Program-made: the position numbers and the translations under genes
The notes under the pieces: model-generated
Seen by the model: only the letters and a program-made list of their open reading frames with translations
What the model was told of the DNA's origin: nothing
Databases searched by the model: none
In this document: positions 1-8,529 of the stretch, in pieces
Layout of the letters: every line of letters starts with the position of its first letter
Position numbering within the stretch: the first letter of the stretch is position 1
Assembly (NCBI RefSeq): GCF_035440685.1
Contig: NZ_DAORMW010000021.1
Strand: one strand, 5' to 3'
Source: Accumulibacter appositus
GTDB taxonomy: Bacteria; Pseudomonadota; Gammaproteobacteria; Burkholderiales; Rhodocyclaceae
DNA length: 64,000 nt

Positions 1-2
1 CG

Positions 3-446
3 CTCGTGTTCCCGATCGTCGGCCTGATCGTGTCAGCGCTGCTCCTCCCGTCGAAGCCGTTCATTGCGTTCGCCGCCCTGATGTTCAGTTTCCTGGAGGT
101 TCTGCTTCTCGATCGCTGGCACCGTGCGCAGCTCAAGAACGCAGCGAAGCTGCAGGAGGATTTCGACTGCACGGTGTTGCAGATGGACTGGAACACCTTC
201 CTCGTCGGCAATCGCATTGACCCTGAAGATGTCTTTGCCGACGCATGCAAGAAGCTCAGTGACGAGGACGAGCAACGGCTGATCAACTGGTATCCGCTCG
301 CCGTCAAGGAACTGCCGCTCCATTTGGCAAGGCTGGTGTGCCAGCGCACCAATCTCTGGTACGACAGCGCTTTGCGCAAGCGCTACAGACGCGTTCTGTT
401 GACAGGCTGCGTGGTGCTGATCGCGGGGGCTGGCAACGTGCGCTGA
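3..446 (+). CDS. S-4TM-like membrane effector of CBASS, 5' end outside window
   Basis: The reading frame is open to the left edge, so only the C-terminal ~147 codons are visible. They show a hydrophobic segment in the first ~30 residues, a charged cytoplasmic stretch, and a second hydrophobic segment near the C-terminus. The gene ends 15 bp before a CD-NTase gene. This order and membrane character fit the S-4TM family of pore-forming CBASS effectors, which are activated by the cyclic nucleotide made by the partner enzyme and kill the infected cell by damaging the inner membrane. The family call rests on context plus membrane segments, not on a catalytic motif. A different membrane effector is possible. 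Confidence 0.6.
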   Translation, partial: LVFPIVGLIVSALLLPSKPFIAFAALMFSFLEVLLLDRWHRAQLKNAAKLQEDFDCTVLQMDWNTFLVGNRIDPEDVFADACKKLSDEDEQRLINWYPLAVKELPLHLARLVCQRTNLWYDSALRKRYRRVLLTGCVVLIAGAGNVR

Positions 447-460
447 AGGCGGGTAGACGA

Positions 461-1903
461 ATGAAACTGGTCCAAGACTTCAACGCCTTCCTGAACGACA
501 CCGTCAACCTCAACAGCACGCGCTTCGATCAGCTCGAAAGCAGCATCGAAGCCATCAAGACGGCGGTGCGAGGGTTGGACTGGAAGCCGTCCATCGTTGG
601 CTTCGCCGCGCAAGGGTCCTGGGCCCACAAGACCATCATCAGACCGCTGCCTGGTGATCCGTTCGATGCGGATCTGCTGGTCTACGTGAAGCCGGTCGCG
701 GGCTGGGAAGCGAAGGACTACATCAACGATCTGTATGCGGAGATGGGCAGGCTCGGTCTGTACAAGGACAAGATCAGGCGCTACTCGCATTGCATCACCG
801 TCGAATACGCCGGCGAGCGCAAGATCGACGTGGCGCCTTGCGTGAAGGAGCGCCTTCACACGGGTGTCTGGGAGGTGTGCAATCGCGACACCAATCTCTT
901 CGAAAAATCGAACCCGCTCGACTACACGGACTGGTTGATCGAGCGCAACAGCATCTGCGGGAACAACAACTTCCGCAAAGCCACGCGGTTGCTGAAGTAC
1001 CTCAGGGATATCAAGACCAACTTCACTTGTCCCTCGTTCCTGCTGACGACGCTGCTCGGCAAGCATGTGTACGCCTCCGACAGGGGGGACGCGGGGTTCG
1101 AGGATGTTCCCACGACGCTCAAGACGTTGATTGATCGGCTCGATGATTGGCTGCAGGCCAATCCACCCAAGCCCACGGTGCGCAATCCCGTGCTGTTCGA
1201 GGAAATCCAAAGCACTGCCTGGGACGACGCCAAGTACTTGAACTTCCGCTCGAAGATCAATCTGTACCGCGGCTGGATCGACGACGCCTACGATGACCCA
1301 GACAAAGAGGAAAGCATCGGAAAATGGCAGCGTGTCTTCGGCGAGGACTTTGCTGTTCGGGAGGCTGCCGAGAAGGCTGGCAAGGTCAGTGAAGCGGCGC
1401 TGTCCGTCGTCCGAGGTAGCTCGGTGTCGGCGGGTGTGGCCGATCTAGTGGCGTTGGTGAAGAAAATCGGCCTTGCGGCTCTGCCCAGCGGCTTCGATCG
1501 CTTGCCGCACATGCGCCGCCCTCAATGGCGGATGGCGACCGGCACACGGTTGACGGTGAATGTTGGTGCGCGACTGTGGACATCCCGCTATGGACAGAAC
1601 GTCTGCTCGCTTGCCTCGCTCGCGCCCACGCAGTCCGGACACTGGATCCGCTTCAACGCCAGCAACAATCTGGGACTTCCTTTCCCGGAGACCTATATGG
1701 TGGAATGGCGCGTTACGAACACGGATGAAGTCGCCCGGCGTGCTAACGCGCTGCGCGGCGATTACTACCGCTCGGATGAGCCATGGGTCCGGTGGGAGCA
1801 GTTGTCGTACCGAGGTGTCCATATGGTCGAGGCCTTCCTGATCCGCAAAAGCGACGACACGCTTTTGGGGAAGAGTGATCCGTTCTACGTGGTTATCGAG
1901 TGA
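461..1903 (+). CDS. CBASS CD-NTase (SMODS nucleotidyltransferase with AGS-C sensor domain)
   Basis: This is a 480-residue cGAS/DncV-like nucleotidyltransferase predicted to make a cyclic oligonucleotide signal on phage infection. The Pol-beta-type active site is visible: G52-S53, then D69-A70-D71, and a third acidic residue D123 in KIDVAP. The C-terminal ~135 residues carry the pattern of the AGS-C sensor domain (WRVTNTDEVA, LRGDYY and a Y-x-G-x-H stretch), usual for this clade when paired with S-4TM effectors. I chose ATG 461 because it follows the effector stop by 14 nt with a purine-rich site before it; the frame is open further upstream only inside the previous gene. No ancillary Cap2/Cap3 genes follow, so this would be a minimal two-gene CBASS. 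Confidence 0.85.
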   Translation: MKLVQDFNAFLNDTVNLNSTRFDQLESSIEAIKTAVRGLDWKPSIVGFAAQGSWAHKTIIRPLPGDPFDADLLVYVKPVAGWEAKDYINDLYAEMGRLGLYKDKIRRYSHCITVEYAGERKIDVAPCVKERLHTGVWEVCNRDTNLFEKSNPLDYTDWLIERNSICGNNNFRKATRLLKYLRDIKTNFTCPSFLLTTLLGKHVYASDRGDAGFEDVPTTLKTLIDRLDDWLQANPPKPTVRNPVLFEEIQSTAWDDAKYLNFRSKINLYRGWIDDAYDDPDKEESIGKWQRVFGEDFAVREAAEKAGKVSEAALSVVRGSSVSAGVADLVALVKKIGLAALPSGFDRLPHMRRPQWRMATGTRLTVNVGARLWTSRYGQNVCSLASLAPTQSGHWIRFNASNNLGLPFPETYMVEWRVTNTDEVARRANALRGDYYRSDEPWVRWEQLSYRGVHMVEAFLIRKSDDTLLGKSDPFYVVIE

Positions 1904-2348
1904 GGGTGGGGGAACGCAGCCGATTTCGGGAGGCCTCGTCTCATCGCAGGAAAGAGCGCTTGATCACCCGCCCGCCAGCGCCTTTCATGCCACCACGAGT
2001 TCCGTCTCGTCGAGAACACCTCGCTACAGGGTAGGCGCTTGCCGGCGTACTCTGCGTTCGAGAACATGAAGTGGCTTGAGATCGCGTGCTCGGTTACAAA
2101 CCCGTGGCGGACAGTGGCCATTGCCCTGGGTAATAGGAATGGCTGAGTTGGTGAAAGCAGAGGGCGGAGGTGCACGGGCGAGCGTGAATCCCGGCGTAGG
2201 ACGCACGGCGACGGGCGACGTCATGAATGCTTGTCGGCATCGAGGGCGAGCTGTTGATCGCCAAGGCGGAAAAATGAGGCTATACTTGAGTCCTTCGCCG
2301 ATGACCGCGGCGGAGAATGTAGTTGGGAAACAATGACTTAGCGCCCTA
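1904..2348. other. Gene-free stretch between CBASS and an IS remnant
   Basis: No convincing gene is seen in these 445 bp. One + frame near 1975-2140 reads like the tail of a protein but has no start and no family I recognise. The region probably holds debris from insertion and deletion events, because a truncated transposase follows directly. Confidence 0.4.
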
Positions 2349-2681
2349 GTGCCTGTCCCGTTTCCCGCTCCAGGTTTGCTTCTGCACTCTGACCAAGGAA
2401 CGCAGTTCACCAGCGAAGACTGGCAGTGCTTCCTGCGTGAGCACGACATCGTATGCAGCATGAGCCGACGAGGAAATTGCCACGACAACGCAGCAATGGA
2501 GAGCTTCTTCCAGCTGTTGAAACGCGAACGGATTAAGCGGCGGATCTACAGCAATCACGACGAGGCACGCGCCGATGTCTTCCAGTACATCGAGATGTTT
2601 TACAACCCGACACGGCGACACGGTTCCAATGGCGGCCTGTCCCCGATAGAGTTTGAACGGCAGTACGCACTAAACGGCTGA
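2349..2681 (+). mobile_element. IS3-family transposase (OrfB) 3' fragment
   Basis: About 110 codons match the C-terminal part of the rve/DDE integrase core of IS3-family OrfB. Visible signs are HSDQGTQF (second catalytic Asp), NCHDNAAMESFF with the catalytic Glu, and the C-terminal FYNPTRRH and LSPIEFER motifs. The N-terminal half, including the first Asp, is missing and the sequence before about 2380 is unrelated, so this is a remnant and not mobile by itself. Its stop is 3 bp from the start of the TetR gene. That suggests IS insertion and deletion trimmed the regulator's upstream region. Confidence 0.85.
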
Positions 2682-2684
2682 AGA

Positions 2685-3344
2685 GTGTCTACAAAAGCCT
2701 GGGCGATTCAGCCAAGCAAGAAAGATGACGTACCAAGCAAGCGTCGCTACCTGTCCTCTGCCGCCAGGAAAGAGGAAATACTGGACGCCGCTCTGGTCGA
2801 GTTCTCGGATCGGACATACAACGCCGTAACGATGGAGCGCTTGGCCGAATGCGCCGGCTTGTCCAAGGCAGGCATCTACGCCCACTTCAAAAGCAAGGAG
2901 GAGATTTTTCATGCCTTGCTCGAACGCCTGACGAAGCAGCTTCGCGATTTCCAGGGCTGGCTCCCGGATGAAGATTTGACGTTGCCAGAGTTGGTAGACG
3001 TCTATCTTGATCGCCTGTACGCCACGTTTGGCTCACCCGCCACTGTATCGGTCTATCGTCTACTTCTGGCCGAAAGCGCCAGAGCACCGGAACTCGTGCG
3101 GCGTTGGCGTGAGGACGTTGCGCACGGGTTGCGAGAGCGGGCACAGATCATCATCCAGCGCAACATAGAACGGGGCATCATTCGCCCAGGCGTTTTGACT
3201 GAGCATTTCTTCCCGCTGGCACTTGCGCCCGCACTGCTGTGGCTGAACTCCTTAATGCTATCCAAGGGTGACCCTTCTATATCGCTTGTACGACTACGCG
3301 ACGTGCATCGGCAACTACTGCTTGAGCTTTTGGAGCCTCAATGA
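2685..3344 (+). CDS. TetR/AcrR-family transcriptional regulator
   Basis: This 219-residue protein has an N-terminal TetR helix-turn-helix (residues ~27-72, with the pattern ILDAALVEF and GIYAHFKSKEEIF) and an all-helical ligand-binding C-terminus. The GTG start lies directly after the IS remnant, so the original start and promoter may have been replaced. The stop overlaps the DUF4105 start by ATGA, so the regulator is translationally coupled to the membrane protein and lipase genes and probably controls them. The ligand is unknown. Confidence 0.85.
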   Translation: MSTKAWAIQPSKKDDVPSKRRYLSSAARKEEILDAALVEFSDRTYNAVTMERLAECAGLSKAGIYAHFKSKEEIFHALLERLTKQLRDFQGWLPDEDLTLPELVDVYLDRLYATFGSPATVSVYRLLLAESARAPELVRRWREDVAHGLRERAQIIIQRNIERGIIRPGVLTEHFFPLALAPALLWLNSLMLSKGDPSISLVRLRDVHRQLLLELLEPQ

Positions 3345-4387
3345 GCAGGGTGGCACGCAAAACCAGACACATCCCCGCGCACCTACTGAACGGTTTTGCC
3401 GTGCTGCTGCTGACTTCGTGGGGCGCACTGGCGCTGTGGTTTCAGTCTTCGCAGCATTCAGTGGTGCGATGGGTCGCCATTCTGGTGTGGTCGGCTTTGG
3501 GGGTGTCCGTTGTCTTGTCGCTGTCGGGCTTGTTTGGGCGAAAGCGTCGCAACATCACGGGATTTGTATTTGTGCTCGCAACGGCCTGCCTGCTTCTGTG
3601 GTGGGGGACGCTGCGGCCGTCGCACCAACGTGCATGGGCCGACGATGTCGCCCAGTTGCTGGAGGCCAGAGTCGAGGGCAACCATGTCCACCTGAAAAAT
3701 GTGCGCAACTTCGAGTGGCGCAGCGAGACCGACTACACGCCGCGCTGGGAGAGCCGCACATACGATCTGGACCGCTTGCGCAACGCCGACCTGGTACTGT
3801 CCTACTGGATGGGGCCGCACATTGCCCACACGCTGGTGTCGTTCGGCTTCGACGGTAGTGAGCGGGTGGTGTTCTCACTGGAAATACGCAAGGAGCGCTA
3901 CGAGTCCTTCTCGGCGGTGGGAGGATTCTTCCGCCAGTTCGAGCAGGTCCTGGTGGCCGCCGATGAGCGCGACATCGTTCGCACGCGCAGCAATGTGCGA
4001 GGCGAGGACGTTTACCTCTATCGCTTGCAGATGAGTCAGGCGAATGTCCGCGCGTTGTTTCTGGAGTACCTGAGCGTGGCCAATGAATTGCAACGCACGC
4101 CGCGCTTCTACAACACGTTGACCAGCAACTGCACGACCATCGTATTCGAACTGGCACGACTCGTTGCGCCCGCGTTGCCGATGGATTATCGCCTGCTGCT
4201 GTCCGGCCACTTTGCCGAATACGTTTACGACCTGCACGGTCTGACGCCCGGTCATCGCTACGCGGAACTGCAGGCACGCGGGCATATCAACGAGCGTGCC
4301 CTTGGTTCCGACTGGTCATGGGACGACTTCTCGATGTCGATTCGACGAGGTGTGCCAGGCATTCCCATCAACGAGGTCTATCCATGA
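3341..4387 (+). CDS. DUF4105 inner-membrane protein
   Basis: The 348-residue product has three predicted N-terminal membrane segments (residues ~13-33, 42-62 and 70-88) followed by a large extracytoplasmic domain. The motif FYNTLTSNCTT near residue 260 is the signature of DUF4105. That family is membrane-anchored, and its Asn-Cys element resembles the active site of NlpC/P60-like or lipid-processing enzymes, but its activity is not established. The gene overlaps its neighbours on both sides by ATGA (upstream TetR gene, downstream lipase-like lipoprotein), so the three are probably made together and work at the cell envelope. Confidence 0.75.
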   Translation: MSRVARKTRHIPAHLLNGFAVLLLTSWGALALWFQSSQHSVVRWVAILVWSALGVSVVLSLSGLFGRKRRNITGFVFVLATACLLLWWGTLRPSHQRAWADDVAQLLEARVEGNHVHLKNVRNFEWRSETDYTPRWESRTYDLDRLRNADLVLSYWMGPHIAHTLVSFGFDGSERVVFSLEIRKERYESFSAVGGFFRQFEQVLVAADERDIVRTRSNVRGEDVYLYRLQMSQANVRALFLEYLSVANELQRTPRFYNTLTSNCTTIVFELARLVAPALPMDYRLLLSGHFAEYVYDLHGLTPGHRYAELQARGHINERALGSDWSWDDFSMSIRRGVPGIPINEVYP

Positions 4388-6327
4388 CGTCCTCGCAGCC
4401 CTGCCGTTTCATGGCATGGGCCGTCCTTGTCCCGCTTCTTCTGGGGGGCTGCTCGATCCTGCGTGAATTCGGCCCAGCGGTCGAAATTCGTACGCTGACT
4501 GCCGGCGACGCCATCGAAGCCAAGCGTGGCGACATCCTGACTCGTGGCAAGCTCAGCGATGCGACCAACCAGACCATCAGGGTGGCGGCATTGGATGCGC
4601 AGGCATGCGCAAAGCCGATCTCAACGGATTGTGTTCAAGCCCTGGTCGCCGTGACCGGCGTTGGCACGGATCGGCGCCTGGCGGCGCTGTCCGAACTCTG
4701 GCTGGCGCAGGCAGAGGCCATGAAGCCCGGTCCAGAGCAGCAAGCCGCCTGGCTTGAGACCATTCGCTATGCCTATGCCTACCTGTTCTTCGGCGACTAT
4801 GCCCCGGGAGAGCGAGCCTTCGAAGATCGCCAGACCCAGGTACGGGATTGGTACAACCATGCCGTCGAACGCGCCGCCACGGACATGTTTGAAGTTCGGC
4901 AGCAAATGCCTTCGCAGTTGCTGGTGCAGACTGGCTGGAATATTGCCGGATGGGAGCTGAAGCTGGATATGCGCGGCGCGCGCTTGCCGGGCAGTACGGC
5001 GGTGCCAGCCGAACTGTTGCCAGCCTCGTCCCTGTCTTTCCGTGGATTGCGCAGCCTCTACCGCCGCGACGGTTTCGGCGCCGAGCTGGTGACGGTCATG
5101 CCGGACGACACCCCGACCGTTGCACCCACCCGGGATGGCCGTCCAGCGGCCAGACGCAACCAGCGACCGCCACCTTGGAGCGAGATGCCCGCGCCGTCCA
5201 TGACGGTTCTGCTGCACCCGGAGGGGGATGACCTGGACAGTGTACTGCACACCCGTACCGTCCGTTTGACGGTGCATGATCCCTATGTGGAGTCGGCCAT
5301 CATGCTGCGCGGTCAGCGCGTACCCCTGGCGGCCAATTTTACCGCCGGCTACGGCGTATGGTTGGCCCGTGCCAAGTTCAACCGGCAGTCGCTCCGCAGC
5401 CTGCTTGGACGCGAAGGTGGCATTGACCGCCCCCACGTCTACCTGATGCAGCCCTACGATCCGAACAGGCGGATCATCGTCATGCTGCACGGATTGGCCA
5501 GCAGCCCGGAAGCCTGGGTGGATCTTGCCAACGAAATTCTCGGCGATGAGGCCCTGCGCGAGCATTACCAGATCTGGCAGGTCTACTACCCGACCAACAT
5601 GCCCATCGCACTGAACCACGCCATGATTCGCAGATCGCTCGGGGATACGCTGGCGCATTTCGATCCGTCCGGCCAGGCGCCGTCGTCGTCTGACCTCGTG
5701 CTGGTAGGGCATAGCATGGGTGGCGTCATCGCGCGGTTGATGGTGTCGTCAAGCGATCAGTCGCTGGTGCAGTTGGCTGCGGCTCACAGCCAACTGACCC
5801 CGGAGCAGATGAAGCGCATAGATCCGATGTTGCGCTTTGAGCCCTTCCCGCAGGTCAGCAGCGCCATCTTCATCGCGGCACCGCATCGGGGCACTACGTT
5901 CGCGGGTGGACGACTGGGCCGCTGGATGGCCGGATTCATTCGCTTCCCGGTTACGGTGCTCGAAGAACTCGCCCACACACTGGCGCCCAATGCGACGGCC
6001 AGCAACCATGAAAGCCTGGGGCATATCCCCAATAGCGTTGACAACCTCGACGAGAACGATCCTTTCGTGCGCGCGGTGGCGGGTTTTCCGATTTCTACCC
6101 AGGTGCGCTATCACTCGATAGTAGCCCAAGCTGACCCCCTAGTGGCCCTCGTAGATTCCGATGATGGTCTCGTGCCCTACCGCAGCGCTCATCTTCCCGG
6201 CGCACAATCCGAAAAAGTCATTATTTCGGGGCATAGTGTGCAGCAGAATGCGGCTGCGATACTGGAAATTCAGCGCATTCTGAGAGAGGACATAGACTTG
6301 CGGGAAGCGCGTTCCATGCAGCGTTAG
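4384..6327 (+). CDS. Lipoprotein alpha/beta-hydrolase (lipase-like)
   Basis: The 647-residue protein starts with a signal peptide ending in a lipobox (LLLGGC, lipidated Cys23), so it should sit in the outer or inner membrane facing the periplasm. The C-terminal half is an alpha/beta-hydrolase: oxyanion-region H369-G370, nucleophile elbow G-H-S444-M-G-G, candidate acid D593 or D594, and H617 in SGHSV. The N-terminal ~300 residues are a helical, unrecognised domain. ATG 4384 was chosen because it opens the signal peptide and forms an ATGA overlap with the DUF4105 gene. Substrate is unknown; a phospholipid or other lipid ester is plausible. Confidence 0.8.
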   Translation: MTSSQPCRFMAWAVLVPLLLGGCSILREFGPAVEIRTLTAGDAIEAKRGDILTRGKLSDATNQTIRVAALDAQACAKPISTDCVQALVAVTGVGTDRRLAALSELWLAQAEAMKPGPEQQAAWLETIRYAYAYLFFGDYAPGERAFEDRQTQVRDWYNHAVERAATDMFEVRQQMPSQLLVQTGWNIAGWELKLDMRGARLPGSTAVPAELLPASSLSFRGLRSLYRRDGFGAELVTVMPDDTPTVAPTRDGRPAARRNQRPPPWSEMPAPSMTVLLHPEGDDLDSVLHTRTVRLTVHDPYVESAIMLRGQRVPLAANFTAGYGVWLARAKFNRQSLRSLLGREGGIDRPHVYLMQPYDPNRRIIVMLHGLASSPEAWVDLANEILGDEALREHYQIWQVYYPTNMPIALNHAMIRRSLGDTLAHFDPSGQAPSSSDLVLVGHSMGGVIARLMVSSSDQSLVQLAAAHSQLTPEQMKRIDPMLRFEPFPQVSSAIFIAAPHRGTTFAGGRLGRWMAGFIRFPVTVLEELAHTLAPNATASNHESLGHIPNSVDNLDENDPFVRAVAGFPISTQVRYHSIVAQADPLVALVDSDDGLVPYRSAHLPGAQSEKVIISGHSVQQNAAAILEIQRILREDIDLREARSMQR

Positions 6328-6390
6328 ACCTTGGGCAAGCATCATGAGAGTCCGAAGCAGCCAGCCCTCAGTTAGCCTTGCCACCAATGC

Positions 6391-8214
6391 TTATTCGGGC
6401 TTCATTGAGAGATAAGGGTTGTTGGGCGGAATCTCGGCGAGTAGCTGGAAGGCATCTTCCAGTAGATAACCATGCAGTTGGCGAGATTTCCTTGGTCCAG
6501 TGACTTCACAGGTCCAGATGTTCAATCCGTTCGATTGTTTGCGATGTAGTTGTAGCCGCTCGAAACGCTTCTGCACCCACTGCCAATCCTGCTGGCTCTC
6601 CTGCTTGGCCAACGTCGCTACCTGCAGGTGTTCCTGTGCGTATCGCTGAAACACGCCTGGGCTCACCAGATATGCAGTATCACTCACGGTATGCACGAGT
6701 GCCTTCGCGTCGTTGATGATGAGTCGGCGCGAGGCGATTCCCTGTTTCAGCCATGCCATGAAATGCTCTCCGGATGGCTGCGCGGCAGCGGATGGTGGCG
6801 CAGCCGGTGGCACAGGCGATGTTAAGTCCGAAGCTGGCATGGAAGTGTCGAATTGCGTGGCGTCTGCATCACGCGAGATGGCCACCGCATTCTGGTGCAT
6901 GCCAGCCGAATCGCTCTTGCCCACCATCGCCAGCATATCCTCCAGCACGTCGGGCACGGCCTGGGACGCGGATGGCGGGACCAGGGCACTGCCGCTTTCC
7001 TCCGGGCGTGTGTCCTGACCTTTCGCGAGCAGCGTCTCAACGACTGCCGGCTGGGCGACCGGTAAGGCGTCGATCTCCACCATTCCAGCGAACAGCGCCG
7101 GCCGCTCGCCGGGCTCCCAAATCAGCGCAGGTGCCAGCCGCAACAGGGTGAACGAGTGGGACCAGCCGGTGGAGCTGGTCACGGTCGCGCGCCAGATCGC
7201 CTTGCCGTCGGCCGTCGGCTGCAACATGCCGTGGTCCTGAAGCACATTGAACACTGCGGTGTTGTTCGCGGGGATGCCATTGACGCCCTGGGACAGCAGG
7301 TGCGCGCGCAGCTTGTCCGAGACCGTCTTGCTCACCAGCCACAGAGCGTCGTCGGTGAGCCAGCCATCGGAGGCTTCGGGCTGGTTCAGTTTCAGCTCTT
7401 CCTTGAGCAGGTAGCGCAGCCCGTTGACCAGCTTGCGTTGGAGCGAGTGCTTGGGCGCGGCCATGGCGCGCGCGGGATCGCCGCCCAGTTCCTGGGCGAC
7501 GGAGGCGCGGTCGGCCTGCACGACCAGTTCGCCCAGCACCCCGGCGTGCTCGTACTGCCCGGCCAGGACGTAGAGCAGCGGCGCCCACAAGGATGGATAG
7601 CCACTGAGCCAGTCCAGCAGATCGCGGTCGAGCAGTTGCTGGTAGAGCAAGCCTGTCGCGGCGCTGTGGAGCCGGTACTCGCGATCGTCGCGGTAGCGGA
7701 AGCGGTACGGCTGACGCAGCGGGCCGTGCCACGGGTGCCAGGTGCTGCCGTCGGCCAGCTCGACGTGCAGATCGACCGCCACCTTGCCGATGTCATGGAG
7801 CAGCGCAGCATAGGCGACGGCCGCAGTCCAGGCTTCGGCCTGCGCCGCCTGGTCTTCGGGGCTGGCGCCGATGGGCAGCAGATGGGACTGCCGCAGCTTC
7901 AGGCTGTAGGCGACGATTTCGAGGCCGTGGTCGAGCATGCCGCCGGGGTATGCGTGGTGATGCGCTTCGGAGGCCGGGAAGGCCTGGACCAGCTCGGCGT
8001 AGCGCTCTAGGGGCGCGCAGTAGAGGGTGGAGAACTGCCTGCGCGAGAGCGAGGTGCGTTGCCAGATGTGCTCCATCAGCTTCTGCCGGCGCGGCGTGGC
8101 CAGCAGCGATGCGGCCGACTCCGGCCGCATCAACCCTTTCGGGGGTTCGACGGCGGGGGCTGGCGACGGCGCGGCAGCGACCGGAGGCCGTTTTCGCTGG
8201 AACAGGGAGAGCAT
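6391..8214 (-). CDS. traI: MobH-family relaxase TraI
   Basis: This 607-residue protein is the relaxase that nicks oriT and leads the DNA strand into the recipient. MobH relaxases use an HD-type metal site instead of an HUH site. Here the cluster H85-H86-H87, D95-H96 and the HD pair H140-D141 (LLHDIGK) are visible. The C-terminal ~120 residues form the TraI C-terminal domain, after a Pro/Ala-rich linker. I placed the start at 8214 (MLSLFQRKRPP), the conserved N-terminus of the family, with AGGA 7-8 nt upstream; the longer reading frame to 8364 looks non-coding. It runs convergently with the lipase gene and has no obvious terminator. Confidence 0.9.
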   Translation of the reverse strand: MLSLFQRKRPPVAAAPSPAPAVEPPKGLMRPESAASLLATPRRQKLMEHIWQRTSLSRRQFSTLYCAPLERYAELVQAFPASEAHHHAYPGGMLDHGLEIVAYSLKLRQSHLLPIGASPEDQAAQAEAWTAAVAYAALLHDIGKVAVDLHVELADGSTWHPWHGPLRQPYRFRYRDDREYRLHSAATGLLYQQLLDRDLLDWLSGYPSLWAPLLYVLAGQYEHAGVLGELVVQADRASVAQELGGDPARAMAAPKHSLQRKLVNGLRYLLKEELKLNQPEASDGWLTDDALWLVSKTVSDKLRAHLLSQGVNGIPANNTAVFNVLQDHGMLQPTADGKAIWRATVTSSTGWSHSFTLLRLAPALIWEPGERPALFAGMVEIDALPVAQPAVVETLLAKGQDTRPEESGSALVPPSASQAVPDVLEDMLAMVGKSDSAGMHQNAVAISRDADATQFDTSMPASDLTSPVPPAAPPSAAAQPSGEHFMAWLKQGIASRRLIINDAKALVHTVSDTAYLVSPGVFQRYAQEHLQVATLAKQESQQDWQWVQKRFERLQLHRKQSNGLNIWTCEVTGPRKSRQLHGYLLEDAFQLLAEIPPNNPYLSMKPE

Positions 8215-8467
8215 GTCGGTGTCCTGATGGCGGGCCGGGCGGGAGGCCTTTTTGCCTTTTCGAGGTAGGGCCTTTCCCCTTGCACCCCATTCCCTTGCCG
8301 TTTCGACCCTTTGGCCTTTAACCGTTTCGGTATAGCGGGGCCTGGGTTGCGGCTCCAGCGTCAATGTGGAACCCGCTCGAATGGATTGGCCGGAGACCCG
8401 GCGCTGGCCTCGACCTATGCTGCCGGGACGCTACACCCGCCAGGTAGGCCCCACTCAGGCGACTAAG
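8215..8467. other. Intergenic region before traI, candidate oriT
   Basis: This stretch separates divergent traI (-) and the toxin-antitoxin genes (+). From about 8247 to 8330 the + strand is strongly pyrimidine-biased, with repeated CCTTT/CCCTT blocks. A strand-asymmetric tract next to a MobH relaxase gene is where an oriT could be, but no nick site is recognisable by eye. Confidence 0.3.
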
Positions 8468-8508
8468 TTGACAAACGCGACAAGAGAGACTAGAGTGAAT
8501 CCTGTCTC
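8468..8508 (+). promoter_or_regulatory. Sigma70 promoter with overlapping inverted repeat for the Xre/RES operon
   Basis: A perfect -35 box TTGACA (8468-8473) is followed after 17 bp by TAGAGT (8491-8496) as -10. An inverted repeat GAGAC-N13-GTCTC (8486-8508) spans the -10 box. It is a likely operator for autorepression by the HTH antitoxin encoded 22 bp downstream. Confidence 0.6.
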
Positions 8509-8529
8509 AAACCTACCTGGGAGATGACC

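Noticed and set aside
7156..8010. Long + strand reading frame of 284 codons opposite traI
   Set aside because: It lies fully opposite the relaxase, has low-complexity composition and no ribosome site or family. It is the usual antisense shadow in GC-rich DNA.
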